A stretch of DNA of 64,000 nucleotides, taken from positions 60,133 through 124,132 of the forward strand of contig CAJVYQ010000005.1 in the NCBI GenBank assembly GCA_913009825.1. The letters run 5' to 3'. The translations under genes and the position numbers were made by a program. The notes under the pieces are model-generated. The model was not told the origin of the DNA and searched no databases. It was given only the letters and a program-made list of their open reading frames with translations. The stretch's first letter is position 1. Every line of letters begins with the position of its first letter. Source of the stretch: an uncultured Deferribacteres bacterium (GTDB lineage Bacteria > Zhuqueibacterota > JdFR-76 > DREG01). Positions 25,144 through 34,051 of this stretch are shown piece after piece.

Positions 25144-28100
25144 TCAATATTCTTTCCAGCTTTTTATCTGCAAATCTTTCAAATTCACGCGGGAAACGGA
25201 TTCCACAAACCGGCGGGCTAACTGCACATTGGTGAACAGCGGAATAGCGTAATCCACGGCGGTACGGCGGATAATATAGTCGTTCGTCAGTTCATCTTCC
25301 TGATAATTTTTGGGAATATTGATTACCAGATCAACTTTACCGCCGGTGAGGTAATCAAGCACGTTGGGCTGTTTTCCCGAAAGGGGCCAGTGCACTTTTT
25401 CCGCCTCGATCCCATTTTCTGCCAGAAACCGGGCTGTGCCGCCGGTGGCGTAAAAATGGATGCCCATTTTCTGCATGGTTCGGGTGCAGGGTAAAAATTC
25501 CGCTTTCGATTCAATGGGGCCGGTGGAGAGAAGTACATTTTTCACCGGCAGTTTGTAGCCAACCGACAGCAGCGCTTTCAGAAACGCTTCCTCAAAATCA
25601 TCGCCGATGCAGCCCACCTCGCCGGTGGAGGACATCTCTACCCCCAGTGTCGGATCGGCGCCGATCAGGCGGGTGAAGGAAAATTGCGGCGCTTTAACGC
25701 CCACATATTCCAGATCGAAAGCAGAGCGATCAATTTTCGGAACATGATGCCCCATGATCACCTTTGTAGCCACATCAATGAAATTCACTTTGAAAATTTT
25801 GGAAACAAACGGAAAACTGCGGGAGGCGCGCAAATTGCACTCGATCACCCGCACCGCATTCTCTTTGGCGACAAATTGGATATTGAACGGCCCGTTGATT
25901 TTTAATGAACCGGCAATCTCCCGGGCCATTTTTTTCACCCGGCGGGTGGTTTCCAAAAAGGTTCGCTGCGGCGGCAGCACGATGGTGGCGTCACCGGAAT
26001 GGACGCCGGCATTTTCCACATGTTCCGTGATCGCGAACACCATCAACTCTCCTTCCTGTGCCACGGCGTCGATCTCGATCTCTTTGGCATTTTCGATGAA
26101 TTTGCTGATCACCACGGGATGATCGGCGGAAATATCCGCGGCTTTGTTCAAAAACCTTTCCAGCTCCAAATCATTGGAAGCCACACTCATGGCCGCGCCG
26201 CTTAACACATAAGAGGGACGGATTAAAACCGGGTAACCGACCGTATTGGCAAACCGGGTCGCTTCTGCCATGGAAGTGAGTTCCTTCCACTCCGGCTGAT
26301 CGATCCCCAGCGTATCTAACAGTTTGGAAAATTTGCGGCGGTCTTCCGCTTTATCGATATTCAATGCGGAGGTGCCCAACAACTTCACTCCGGCACTAGC
26401 CAGGCGTAGCGCCAGATTATTGGGAATCTGCCCGCCCATGGAAATAATGACGCCGACCGGCTTTTCCTTCTCGTAAATATCCAGAACCGTTTCGTAGCTG
26501 AGTTCATCGAAATAGAGTTTGTCGCATTCATCAAAATCTGTGCTCACCGTCTCCGGATTGTAGTTGACCATGATGGTTTGGTAGTTCAATTTTTTCAGGG
26601 TTTTTACGGAATTCATACAGCACCAGTCAAATTCCACCGAGCTGCCGATGCGATAGGCGCCGCTGCCCAGCACCATCACGGAGTTGCGATCCAGAAACGA
26701 CAGATCGTCTTCCATGCCGTTGTAAGTAAGGTAAAGATAATTGGTTTGCGCCGGATATTCCGCCGCCAGCGTATCGATCTGCTTGACGCTGGGCGTAATG
26801 TTGTAATTTTTTCTAAGCTGCCGGACCTGCTCTTCATCCGTTTCCAGAGCCCTGCCGATCTGCTCATCGGAAAAACCGTGCTGTTTGGCCTGCAACATCA
26901 GATCGCCGGGACATCTTTGTTCACCTAATTTTTTCAGCTCCGTTTCAATGGCCACAATATTTTTAATTTTATACAGGAACCATTTGTCGATGTGGGTCAG
27001 ATCGTGGATATTTTCGATGGAGAAATCCTGCTTAATCGCTTCCGGGATGGCAAAAACGCGCAGATCCGTCGGCTGCGAAAGTTCTTTTGCCAATTCCCCG
27101 GCGGGCGGCGCGGCATTGAGCACTAAACCGCTGACACCGATCTCCAGCATACGCAGTCCCTTCTGCAGCGCTTCCTCAAATTTTCTGCCGATGGCCATCA
27201 CCTCGCCAACAGACTTCATCCCCGAACCCAGTTTATTGGAGACCTGTTTGAATTTTTTCAGATCCCACCGGGGAATTTTCACTACCACATAATCCAGCGC
27301 CGGTTCATAGCAGGCTTTGGTGATTTTCGTAATCGAATTGGGCAGATCGACCAAACTGTAGCCCAGAGCTAATTTTGCCGCGACCGCCGCCAAAGGATAC
27401 CCCGTCGCTTTGGAAGCCAGCGCGGAACTGCGGGACAGACGCGCATTGATTTCGATGACCCGGTAATCTTCGGATTCGGCATCCAGTGCGTACTGGATGT
27501 TGCATTCGCCCACAATGCCCAGGTGACGCACGGTTCGAATGGCAATTTCCCGCAATTGGTGATATTCGCGATTGGTGAGCGTCTGGCTGGGCGCCACCAC
27601 AATGCTTTCTCCTGTGTGAATCCCCATGGGGTCAAAATTTTCCATATTGCACACGGAAAGGCAGTTGTCGTACTGATCGCGGATAATTTCGTATTCGATC
27701 TCCTTCCAGCCCAACAAATATTCTTCCACCAAAATTTGGCCGGTGTATGAAAACGCCTTTTGCGCCAGTTCTTTCACCGCTTCTTCATCGATGCAGATAC
27801 CGGAGCCCAAACCGCCCAGGGCGTACGCGATACGAATCATCACCGGAAAACCGATTTCCCGCGCCCTGGCCACCGCTTCGTCGACGTTATTCACAGCGTA
27901 ATTATGGGGAACTTTCACATCGATCTGTTTCAATTTGGCGGTGAACAGTTTCCGGTCTTCCGTGTTCATGATCGCTTCCACCGAAGTGCCGAGGACATTT
28001 ACACCATAACGGCGCAGCACACCGCTGCGCCGCAAATCCACGCCGCAATTGAGCGCGGTCTGACCGCCGAAAGAGAGCAGAATACCATCCGGCTTTTCTT

Positions 28101-28332
28101 TTTTAATGATCTGTTCCACAAAATAGGACGTTACCGGTAAAAAATAAACCTCATCGGCCAGATGATCGGAAGTTTGAATAGTGGCAATATTTGGATTAAC
28201 CAGAACCGTGGCCACGCCTTCCTCTTTCAGCGCTTTGATGGCCTGACTGCCGGAATAATCGAACTCCCCGGCTTCGCCGATTTTTAAAGCCGAACTGCCA
28301 AGAATAATCACTTTTTTAGGTTTGGGAATCAT
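25144..28332 (-). CDS. carB: Carbamoyl-phosphate synthase large subunit
   Basis: CarB makes carbamoyl phosphate from bicarbonate, ATP and glutamine-derived ammonia, feeding arginine and pyrimidine synthesis. The 1062-residue protein has two ATP-grasp halves. The first has VIILGSSALKIGEAGEFDYS, PVMIRIAYALGGLGSGI and ENFDPMGIHTGESIVVAPSQ. The second has VMVLGSGAYRIGSSVEFDWC, PVLIRPSYVLSGAAMSV and NAGVHSGDATIVLPPQ. A C-terminal MGS-like allosteric domain (about 930-1062, GIHFYATGGTARFLAENGI) follows. Length is normal. Its ATG overlaps the carA stop (ATGA). Confidence 0.97.
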   Translation of the reverse strand: MIPKPKKVIILGSSALKIGEAGEFDYSGSQAIKALKEEGVATVLVNPNIATIQTSDHLADEVYFLPVTSYFVEQIIKKEKPDGILLSFGGQTALNCGVDLRRSGVLRRYGVNVLGTSVEAIMNTEDRKLFTAKLKQIDVKVPHNYAVNNVDEAVARAREIGFPVMIRIAYALGGLGSGICIDEEAVKELAQKAFSYTGQILVEEYLLGWKEIEYEIIRDQYDNCLSVCNMENFDPMGIHTGESIVVAPSQTLTNREYHQLREIAIRTVRHLGIVGECNIQYALDAESEDYRVIEINARLSRSSALASKATGYPLAAVAAKLALGYSLVDLPNSITKITKACYEPALDYVVVKIPRWDLKKFKQVSNKLGSGMKSVGEVMAIGRKFEEALQKGLRMLEIGVSGLVLNAAPPAGELAKELSQPTDLRVFAIPEAIKQDFSIENIHDLTHIDKWFLYKIKNIVAIETELKKLGEQRCPGDLMLQAKQHGFSDEQIGRALETDEEQVRQLRKNYNITPSVKQIDTLAAEYPAQTNYLYLTYNGMEDDLSFLDRNSVMVLGSGAYRIGSSVEFDWCCMNSVKTLKKLNYQTIMVNYNPETVSTDFDECDKLYFDELSYETVLDIYEKEKPVGVIISMGGQIPNNLALRLASAGVKLLGTSALNIDKAEDRRKFSKLLDTLGIDQPEWKELTSMAEATRFANTVGYPVLIRPSYVLSGAAMSVASNDLELERFLNKAADISADHPVVISKFIENAKEIEIDAVAQEGELMVFAITEHVENAGVHSGDATIVLPPQRTFLETTRRVKKMAREIAGSLKINGPFNIQFVAKENAVRVIECNLRASRSFPFVSKIFKVNFIDVATKVIMGHHVPKIDRSAFDLEYVGVKAPQFSFTRLIGADPTLGVEMSSTGEVGCIGDDFEEAFLKALLSVGYKLPVKNVLLSTGPIESKAEFLPCTRTMQKMGIHFYATGGTARFLAENGIEAEKVHWPLSGKQPNVLDYLTGGKVDLVINIPKNYQEDELTNDYIIRRTAVDYAIPLFTNVQLARRFVESVSRVNLKDLQIKSWKEY

Positions 28333-29402
28333 ACAAGCATCCTTTTAAAATCATCGAAAAGAAGTTCCGTATCCACAGGTCCCGGCGCCGCTTCCGGGTG
28401 AAACTGCACGCTCATGAACGGTTTGGCTACATGCCGGATCCCTTCATTGGTGCCGTCGTTGGCATTGACAAACCACGGTTCCCAATTTTCCGGCAGGGTT
28501 CTGCCATCCACGGCGAATCCGTGATTTTGGGAAGTGATGTAACAGCGTTTTGTCCCCTCCTCGATGCAGGGCTGATTTTGACTGCGGTGACCGAATTTCA
28601 GTTTGTACGTATCGGCGCCGGCGGCCAGGGCCAATATCTGGTTGCCCATACAGATGCCGAATACGGGCACCTCTTTTTCCATTACTTTCTGCACCGTTGC
28701 AATGGTTTCTTTACACATTTTGGGATCGCCCGGCCCGTTGGAGATTACCACACCGTCAAATTGTTCTGCGGTGAAATCGTAATTCCACGGCACACTCTTC
28801 ACCAGCAAATTGCGCTGCACCAGACTGCGTAAAATATTTTCTTTGCAGCCGCAATCCACCAAAATTACTTTTTTATCACCGGCGCCGTATTCAACAGGCC
28901 GGGCGACACTTACTTTTTCCACTAAGTTCATTTTATTGGGATCGAAAAAATTGACCGCATCGGTGCGGAACAGAACGCGCCCCAACATGGTGCCCTCATC
29001 CCGCAAACGTTTGGTGAGCATACGCGTATCGATGCCGTAAAGCGCCGGCACATCGTGTTCGATCAGCCAGCCGGAAAGACTTTTCTGCGCCTGCCAGTGA
29101 CTGTATTCAAACGAATATTCGGAAACAATCAGGCCCAAAATTCTGATTTTTATCGATTCGAACCAGTTATTCAAACCATCCACCACTTTTGATTCCGGCA
29201 CGCCGTAATTCCCTATCAGCGGATAGGTCAGCACCAAAATCTGGCCGTAATAGGATGGGTCCGTCAGACTCTCCGGGTACCCTACCATGCCGGTGTTGAA
29301 AACCACTTCCCCGGCCACCGACTTTTGCGCGCCGAATGAGAAACCGTGGAAAACCGAACCGTCCTCCAGTTCCAATCTTGCTTTAATCTGTTTGTTCTGC
29401 AT
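28329..29402 (-). CDS. carA: Carbamoyl-phosphate synthase small subunit
   Basis: CarA is the glutaminase partner that passes ammonia to CarB. The 357-residue product has the N-terminal LEDGSVFHGFSFGA, GYPESLTDPSYYGQILVLTY, and a class I glutamine amidotransferase domain with FGICMGNQ (Cys251) and QFHPEA (His335, Glu337), so the triad is present. The nucleophile elbow reads GICMGNQ rather than the usual GICLGHQ. The RBS AAGGAA precedes the ATG. It overlaps carB by four bases. Confidence 0.96.
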   Translation of the reverse strand: MQNKQIKARLELEDGSVFHGFSFGAQKSVAGEVVFNTGMVGYPESLTDPSYYGQILVLTYPLIGNYGVPESKVVDGLNNWFESIKIRILGLIVSEYSFEYSHWQAQKSLSGWLIEHDVPALYGIDTRMLTKRLRDEGTMLGRVLFRTDAVNFFDPNKMNLVEKVSVARPVEYGAGDKKVILVDCGCKENILRSLVQRNLLVKSVPWNYDFTAEQFDGVVISNGPGDPKMCKETIATVQKVMEKEVPVFGICMGNQILALAAGADTYKLKFGHRSQNQPCIEEGTKRCYITSQNHGFAVDGRTLPENWEPWFVNANDGTNEGIRHVAKPFMSVQFHPEAAPGPVDTELLFDDFKRMLV

Positions 29403-29431
29403 AAGTTCCTTGTATTTTTTTAGATTTGAGG

Positions 29432-29535
29432 GTAACTATTCAGAATAGGATACGCTTATGTTTGAAGTTTTTTTATACCCCCGTACCACCTTGAGGAGGG
29501 TACGGGGGTGTTCCTTCAATCTACCTACATAGTTG
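29432..29535. repeat. Family A-type element, degenerate right end
   Basis: It begins GTAACTATTCAGAATAGG and ends near CTACATAGTTGCC, a decayed inverse. The interior holds the hairpin ACCCCCGTACC/GGTACGGGGGT (29477-29509), related to that after carB. It sits between argH and carA. Confidence 0.5.
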
Positions 29536-29589
29536 CCTTTTAGAAATGACAACCTTTCACTTTGATGAAAAACCTTCCACCCTGATGAG

Positions 29590-29622
29590 AAACCTTCCAG
29601 GTTTTAAAAACCTGGAAGGTTT
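29590..29622. repeat. 33-bp perfect palindrome of the ACCTTCCAGG type
   Basis: AAACCTTCCAGGTTTT and AAAACCTGGAAGGTTT flank a single A. It lies about 55 bases past the argH stop and could act as a terminator. The same palindrome with a G/C outer pair change is at 34003-34035. Confidence 0.75.
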
Positions 29623-29677
29623 AAGGTTTCCGGAAGATTTAACCCGACTTATAAAGAAAAAGAATTGCGGCATAAAA

Positions 29678-30859
29678 TCAATGAAAATATTTTTGCGCTA
29701 CTTTCCGGTACGCTTCCCGGAACGGCACGCCGGATGCTACCAGACGATACACTTCACCCGTGGCAAAGAGTTCATTTGTCATCCCCCTTTTACAGTTTTG
29801 TTCATTAACGGTAATCTTACCGAAAACAAGGGAGAGAATCGACAAGCTCTCCTGCGTAACGGCAAAAGTTTTCATCACCGGTTCCTTGCTAAGCTGCATA
29901 TCGCGATTGTAGCCTGAAATCAGGTTAGCGCTGCCGCTCTTCAACTGCATCTCTGCGGCAAGAACAACATGATATTTAGCGCGCAGTAATTCAAGCACAT
30001 CCGGATTTTTTTTATGCGGCATGATGGAACTTCCCGTACAAATTTCCGCCGGCAATGTAAAAAAGGCTCTTTCCCCGGCGCTGAAAAAAATCAGATCCGT
30101 CGCTATTTTGTTCACATCAAACATGATCTGCCCAAGCGCATGTACGATGCTCGCTTCAAATTTCCCTCTGGAATTCTGCACATAGACAGCATTTTCCTGC
30201 ACTTTCGCAAAACCCAGTTTTTGCGCCGTAAATTGCCGGTTCAGCTTTATGGGCACACCGTAACCCGCTCCGGTTCCCAATGGGGATTGATCGGTTAATT
30301 GATAAACCGTGTTAAGCAGAATGAGATTATCTTTCATCGAATCTGAAAAAGCGCCGGCCCACAGTTTTACGGAAGAAGGCATGGCTTTCCGCGAATGGGT
30401 GTAACCCGGCATTTCAATGGAACCGTATCGATCGACAAAACCGGCAGCGAAGACGATGAATTCCTGCGCCAATTGTTCCACAACGGACAGTTCATTTTTG
30501 TAGTACAGCCTCAGCGCCGTCAAAACCTGATCATTGCGCGAACGGCCGGTGTGAATCTTTTTGCCCGCTTCGCCTATTTCCCGCACAAGATGATTTTCAA
30601 TCGCCGTATGACAATCCTCATCGGATCTGGAAATTTTGAACTGTCCGGCCATCTGCAAATCGATAATCCGGTTCAATTCCCACACCAGTTTTGCAACTTC
30701 TTCTTCCGTCAAAATATGTAACTCGCCCAGCATTTGAGCGTGAGCGATTGAAGCGAGGCAATCATATTTTACCAGCTTTTGATCCAGCAGCGGATCATTG
30801 CCCACGGTAAAATTCTCAATTTGGGCGTTCAAATCGTACTCTTTTTGCCACAGTTTCAT
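29678..30859 (-). CDS. argH: Argininosuccinate lyase, short at the C-terminus
   Basis: ArgH splits argininosuccinate into arginine and fumarate. The 393-residue protein has KLVKYDCLASIAHAQML, HTAIENHL, GKKIHTGRSRNDQV, MPGYTHSRKAMPSSV and the catalytic signature loop GSSIMPHKKNPDVLEL. It ends GVPFREAYRKVAQKYFH, where other ArgH proteins continue for about 45-60 residues (family length 440-470). The missing part is the C-terminal helical region outside the signature loops, so activity is possible but uncertain. Palindromic repeat DNA begins about 55 bases past the stop. It follows argG by 10 bases. Confidence 0.92.
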   Translation of the reverse strand: MKLWQKEYDLNAQIENFTVGNDPLLDQKLVKYDCLASIAHAQMLGELHILTEEEVAKLVWELNRIIDLQMAGQFKISRSDEDCHTAIENHLVREIGEAGKKIHTGRSRNDQVLTALRLYYKNELSVVEQLAQEFIVFAAGFVDRYGSIEMPGYTHSRKAMPSSVKLWAGAFSDSMKDNLILLNTVYQLTDQSPLGTGAGYGVPIKLNRQFTAQKLGFAKVQENAVYVQNSRGKFEASIVHALGQIMFDVNKIATDLIFFSAGERAFFTLPAEICTGSSIMPHKKNPDVLELLRAKYHVVLAAEMQLKSGSANLISGYNRDMQLSKEPVMKTFAVTQESLSILSLVFGKITVNEQNCKRGMTNELFATGEVYRLVASGVPFREAYRKVAQKYFH

Positions 30860-30869
30860 CGCCTGGTCC

Positions 30870-32159
30870 TCATTTTTTTGGATGTAAATTGGCGGTTACC
30901 TGTTTTTCCCGCCAGTCATAAGGGTTCAATTTTCTTAAAACCAGATTGTGCGCTTTCAACCGGATGGCGCTGATATTGATGAATCCGGTTGATTCGGTAG
31001 CGTCAAAACCGCCTTCCACCTCCATGCTGGACAGATCCTGGTCATACAGCGAAGTGGGAGAGGAGCGGCCCAAAATCGTCACATTTCCTTTAAACAGAGA
31101 AAGCGCTACTTCGCCGTCGATTGCCTCCTGACTTTTGTTGAACGCGCTCATCAGAAAATCCATTTCCGGTGAAAACCAGTAACCGTTATAAATCAATTCG
31201 GCAAATTTAGGTATCAGCATATCCCGCAAGTGCATCACTTCTTTGTCCATGGCCAGCCCTTCCAGATCACGATGCGCCTGCCACAGAATGGTTGCTCCCG
31301 GCGTCTCGTAAATTCCTCTGGATTTTATGCCGATGTACCGGTTTTCAACCATATCTACCCTGCCTATACCGTTTTCTTCCGCAAGTTGATTCAGATAGAT
31401 GAACAATTCCAGTGGATTTTCCACTGTCGTGCCGTCATTTCGATTCACTACTTTCACCGGATTACCGTTTTCGAAATGAACTTGAATGACGGTTTCTTCA
31501 TCCGGGGTTTGCCGGATCATTTTTAAGCGGCTGAAGATATTCTCCAGCGGATTAAAGTAGGGGTCTTCCAAAATGCCCGCCTCATGACTGATGTGCATGA
31601 TATTGTCATCCTCGCTGTACGGTTTGGCTTTGGAAGCCTTCACCGGAATGTTCCATTTCTCTGCATAAGCAATTAAATCTGATCTTCCTTTAAATTGGGA
31701 GAGAAATTCCGCATCCTTCCAGGGCGAAATGATTTTTATTTCCGGATGAAGCGCATAATAAGTGAGTTCAAACCGAACCTGGTCGTTCCCTTTGCCGGTG
31801 GCGCCGTGGGAAACATAATTTGCACCTTCCTGTTCGGCGATTTCAATTTGCCTTTTGGCAAGCAGCGGTCTGGCCAGAGCCGTACCCAACAAGTACCGTC
31901 CTTCGTAAATGGCGTTGCCGCGCATGGCGGGAAAGATGAAATCGGTAACAAACTCTTCCCGCAAATCCTCGATGAACACTTTTACCGCACCGGTGGCTAA
32001 AGCTTTTTCCTCAATGGAGGGAAAATCATCCGTCTGTCCCACATTACCGACAAAACAGACAACTTCGAACCCCTTATTGATGAGCCATTTCAAAATCACC
32101 GACGTATCCAGTCCGCCGCTGTAAGCAAGCACCACTTTTTGACCTGTCATTTTTTCCAT
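30870..32159 (-). CDS. argG: Argininosuccinate synthase
   Basis: ArgG joins citrulline and aspartate using ATP. The 429-residue product has the PP-loop [67 protein letters not shown] and [20 protein letters not shown]. The longer form (about 430) fits FCB-type ArgG. RBS GGAGGATAAT is next to the ATG at 32157-32159. It heads argG-argH, with carA-carB behind, so this is an arginine/carbamoyl phosphate cluster. Confidence 0.96.
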   Translation of the reverse strand: MEKMTGQKVVLAYSGGLDTSVILKWLINKGFEVVCFVGNVGQTDDFPSIEEKALATGAVKVFIEDLREEFVTDFIFPAMRGNAIYEGRYLLGTALARPLLAKRQIEIAEQEGANYVSHGATGKGNDQVRFELTYYALHPEIKIISPWKDAEFLSQFKGRSDLIAYAEKWNIPVKASKAKPYSEDDNIMHISHEAGILEDPYFNPLENIFSRLKMIRQTPDEETVIQVHFENGNPVKVVNRNDGTTVENPLELFIYLNQLAEENGIGRVDMVENRYIGIKSRGIYETPGATILWQAHRDLEGLAMDKEVMHLRDMLIPKFAELIYNGYWFSPEMDFLMSAFNKSQEAIDGEVALSLFKGNVTILGRSSPTSLYDQDLSSMEVEGGFDATESTGFINISAIRLKAHNLVLRKLNPYDWREKQVTANLHPKK

Positions 32160-32880
32160 ATTATCCTCCGTTTTTTTGAGTTGTATGTGAACCGACGTTT
32201 CAAGATCACCTGAGAGTAACCCCCCGGGCTAAGAATAGGAAATACGCTGAAGCGCCCTGTAGTGTTAGCGCAATTGGGGACGCTTGCTTTTCTTAGTCTG
32301 ACGGTTCATTATCAGTCGAAAATATTTTGCAAAATATCTGAATAAAATATATAAGAAGAATAAATTGTAGTCACAGGAACTGTTTCTGAATAATTTATTT
32401 TTCTAAAAATTCAGAAACAATTCCTAAGATCGAGCACGGCGCAATGCCGTTTTTTTAGAAGGAATAAGAGGAAGAGAACGGTACACATCAATTTCATTTC
32501 TCCGGAAACAGGAATAACCGGGGACAGAATAAATCAAATAAATTTTTAGAGAAATTGAATTCATACAACAAAACACCGCTATTTTTAGTTAATTCAGGCA
32601 AAAATATAAAACAACATAAGTTCAATCGCAAGGGAAAAATATTTTTCTTTAAAAATGGTATTGATTCACAGCTTTCCGAAGTTTATATTTTTATTTTCAT
32701 TTGAAAGTGGCAGCAACTTCTTTGAACAGAATTATTCAGCGCTGGATTTTTCTGCTTCCGCCAACGGGAGAAAAAATTGGAAACCAAAATAACCGACCTG
32801 ATTTCCGGTGAACATGCGAATAGAACAATCAAATTCAATCTAAAATAACAACCGATTACTTAAGTGAGGTAACGGCAGAG
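32160..32880. other. Long divergent promoter region
   Basis: These 721 bases lie between argG (minus) and the DAHP synthase gene (plus). No protein is supported. It holds a large inverted repeat at 32375-32425 and AT-rich words such as TGAATAAAATATATA (32339-32353) that loosely resemble ArgR operators (TGAATwwwwATTCA); that is weak. Confidence 0.45.
32375..32425. promoter_or_regulatory. 17-bp inverted repeat in the argG upstream region
   Basis: AGGAACTGTTTCTGAAT faces ATTCAGAAACAATTCCT (one mismatch) across 17 bases. The half-sites contain CTGAAT/ATTCAG, as in arginine-repressor boxes, but arms this long suit a hairpin or repeat as well. It lies about 215 bases upstream of argG. Confidence 0.4.
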
Positions 32881-33987
32881 ATGATCGTAATTCTTAAACC
32901 CAATGTGGATGAAAACAGCGAAGCATTTCAACAAACCTGGGATTCTTTGCGCAAACTCCCCAATATCCGTCTGCAGCGGCACAGCGTTTTGGGACAACAA
33001 CAGCATTTAACTGAAATTTACCTGGTGGGCGACACCTCAAAAATCCACCGGGAAGAGATAGAATCCCTGCCCGCCGTGGAACGAGCCATCAGAATATCCG
33101 ACGAATTCCGGATTTTGGGACGGCATCACGACAATCACAGGATCACCGGTTTCAATTACAACGGCATCCATTTCGATCAGGATTCACTGCATATTTTTGC
33201 CGGACTGTGCGCCGTGGACAATCCGAAAAATGTAGAAATAATGATGAAAGCGCTGCAGGAACGCAGATTACAATGTACCAGGATGGGAGCGTACAAACCG
33301 CGTACCAATCCGTACTCTTTTCAGGGTCACGGGAAAGCCTGCCTGCCTTATGTGTTTGAACTTGCCGGCAAATACGACATTAAAGTAATTGCCATGGAAG
33401 TTACCCACGAAGACCACGTTGAAGAAATACGGGAAACACTGGAAAAAACAGGCAATCCCACCGGTGTGATGGTACAAATCGGCACACGCAATACACAAAA
33501 TTTTGAATTGCTGAAAGCCATCGGCAAACAATCGGATTTTCCGGTTTTGCTTAAAAGAGGTTTTGGTATCACTTTGCGGGAATTTCTGAACGCTGCGGAA
33601 TATCTGGCCAGTGAAGGCAACGACAATGTAATTTTTTGCCTGCGCGGCATGAAAACCGCCTTCTCCGATGCTCATCGCAACATGGTTGATTTCCCTTACG
33701 TACCGGTAGTAAAAAGATTAACCAGAATGCCGGCAGGTGTGGATCCATCCCATTCGGTAGGCTCCCGGGAAGCATCTCCCGACGGTATTTTGGACATATT
33801 TCACGCCACCGCACAAGGCGTCATCGCCGGCGCCAATCTGATTTTGGTTGATTTTCACCCTTATCCCAAAGATGCTTTGGTCGACGGGCCGCAAGCGCTC
33901 CGTTTGGAAGAGATGGATCATTTTCTGGAAGATATCAGAATCGTCCGTGCGGCTTATGAAAAGAGACTTGAATTGATAAAGGAGTAA
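32881..33987 (+). CDS. DAHP synthase-like protein (AroF/KDPS type I-beta), divergent
   Basis: DAHP synthase condenses PEP and erythrose 4-phosphate, opening the shikimate pathway. The 368-residue protein has an N-terminal ferredoxin-like domain (MIVILKPNVDENSEAF to about 80) and a TIM barrel with KPRTNPYSFQGHG, VQIGTRNTQNFELLKAIG, FPVLLKRGFG, NVIFCLRG and AGVDPSHSVGSR. The usual AGPCSVES reads AGLCAVDN, EVMD-like motif reads MEVTHED, and the C-terminal ERG/T motif is altered, so it may be a divergent enzyme or a relative with another substrate. GAGGTAA lies upstream. It is alone on the plus strand. Confidence 0.8.
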   Translation: MIVILKPNVDENSEAFQQTWDSLRKLPNIRLQRHSVLGQQQHLTEIYLVGDTSKIHREEIESLPAVERAIRISDEFRILGRHHDNHRITGFNYNGIHFDQDSLHIFAGLCAVDNPKNVEIMMKALQERRLQCTRMGAYKPRTNPYSFQGHGKACLPYVFELAGKYDIKVIAMEVTHEDHVEEIRETLEKTGNPTGVMVQIGTRNTQNFELLKAIGKQSDFPVLLKRGFGITLREFLNAAEYLASEGNDNVIFCLRGMKTAFSDAHRNMVDFPYVPVVKRLTRMPAGVDPSHSVGSREASPDGILDIFHATAQGVIAGANLILVDFHPYPKDALVDGPQALRLEEMDHFLEDIRIVRAAYEKRLELIKE

Positions 33988-34002
33988 GTCTTAAAAATAA
34001 CA

Positions 34003-34035
34003 AGACCTTCCAGGTTTTTAAAACCTGGAAGGTCT
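34003..34035. terminator. 33-bp perfect palindrome between convergent genes
   Basis: AGACCTTCCAGGTTTT and AAAACCTGGAAGGTCT flank a single T, 16 bases past the DAHP synthase stop and 17 bases from the end of the convergent secreted-protein gene. Position and shape fit a bidirectional terminator. The core is the same as the palindrome at 29590-29622. Confidence 0.75.
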
Positions 34036-34051
34036 GCTTAATTACCTCCAC

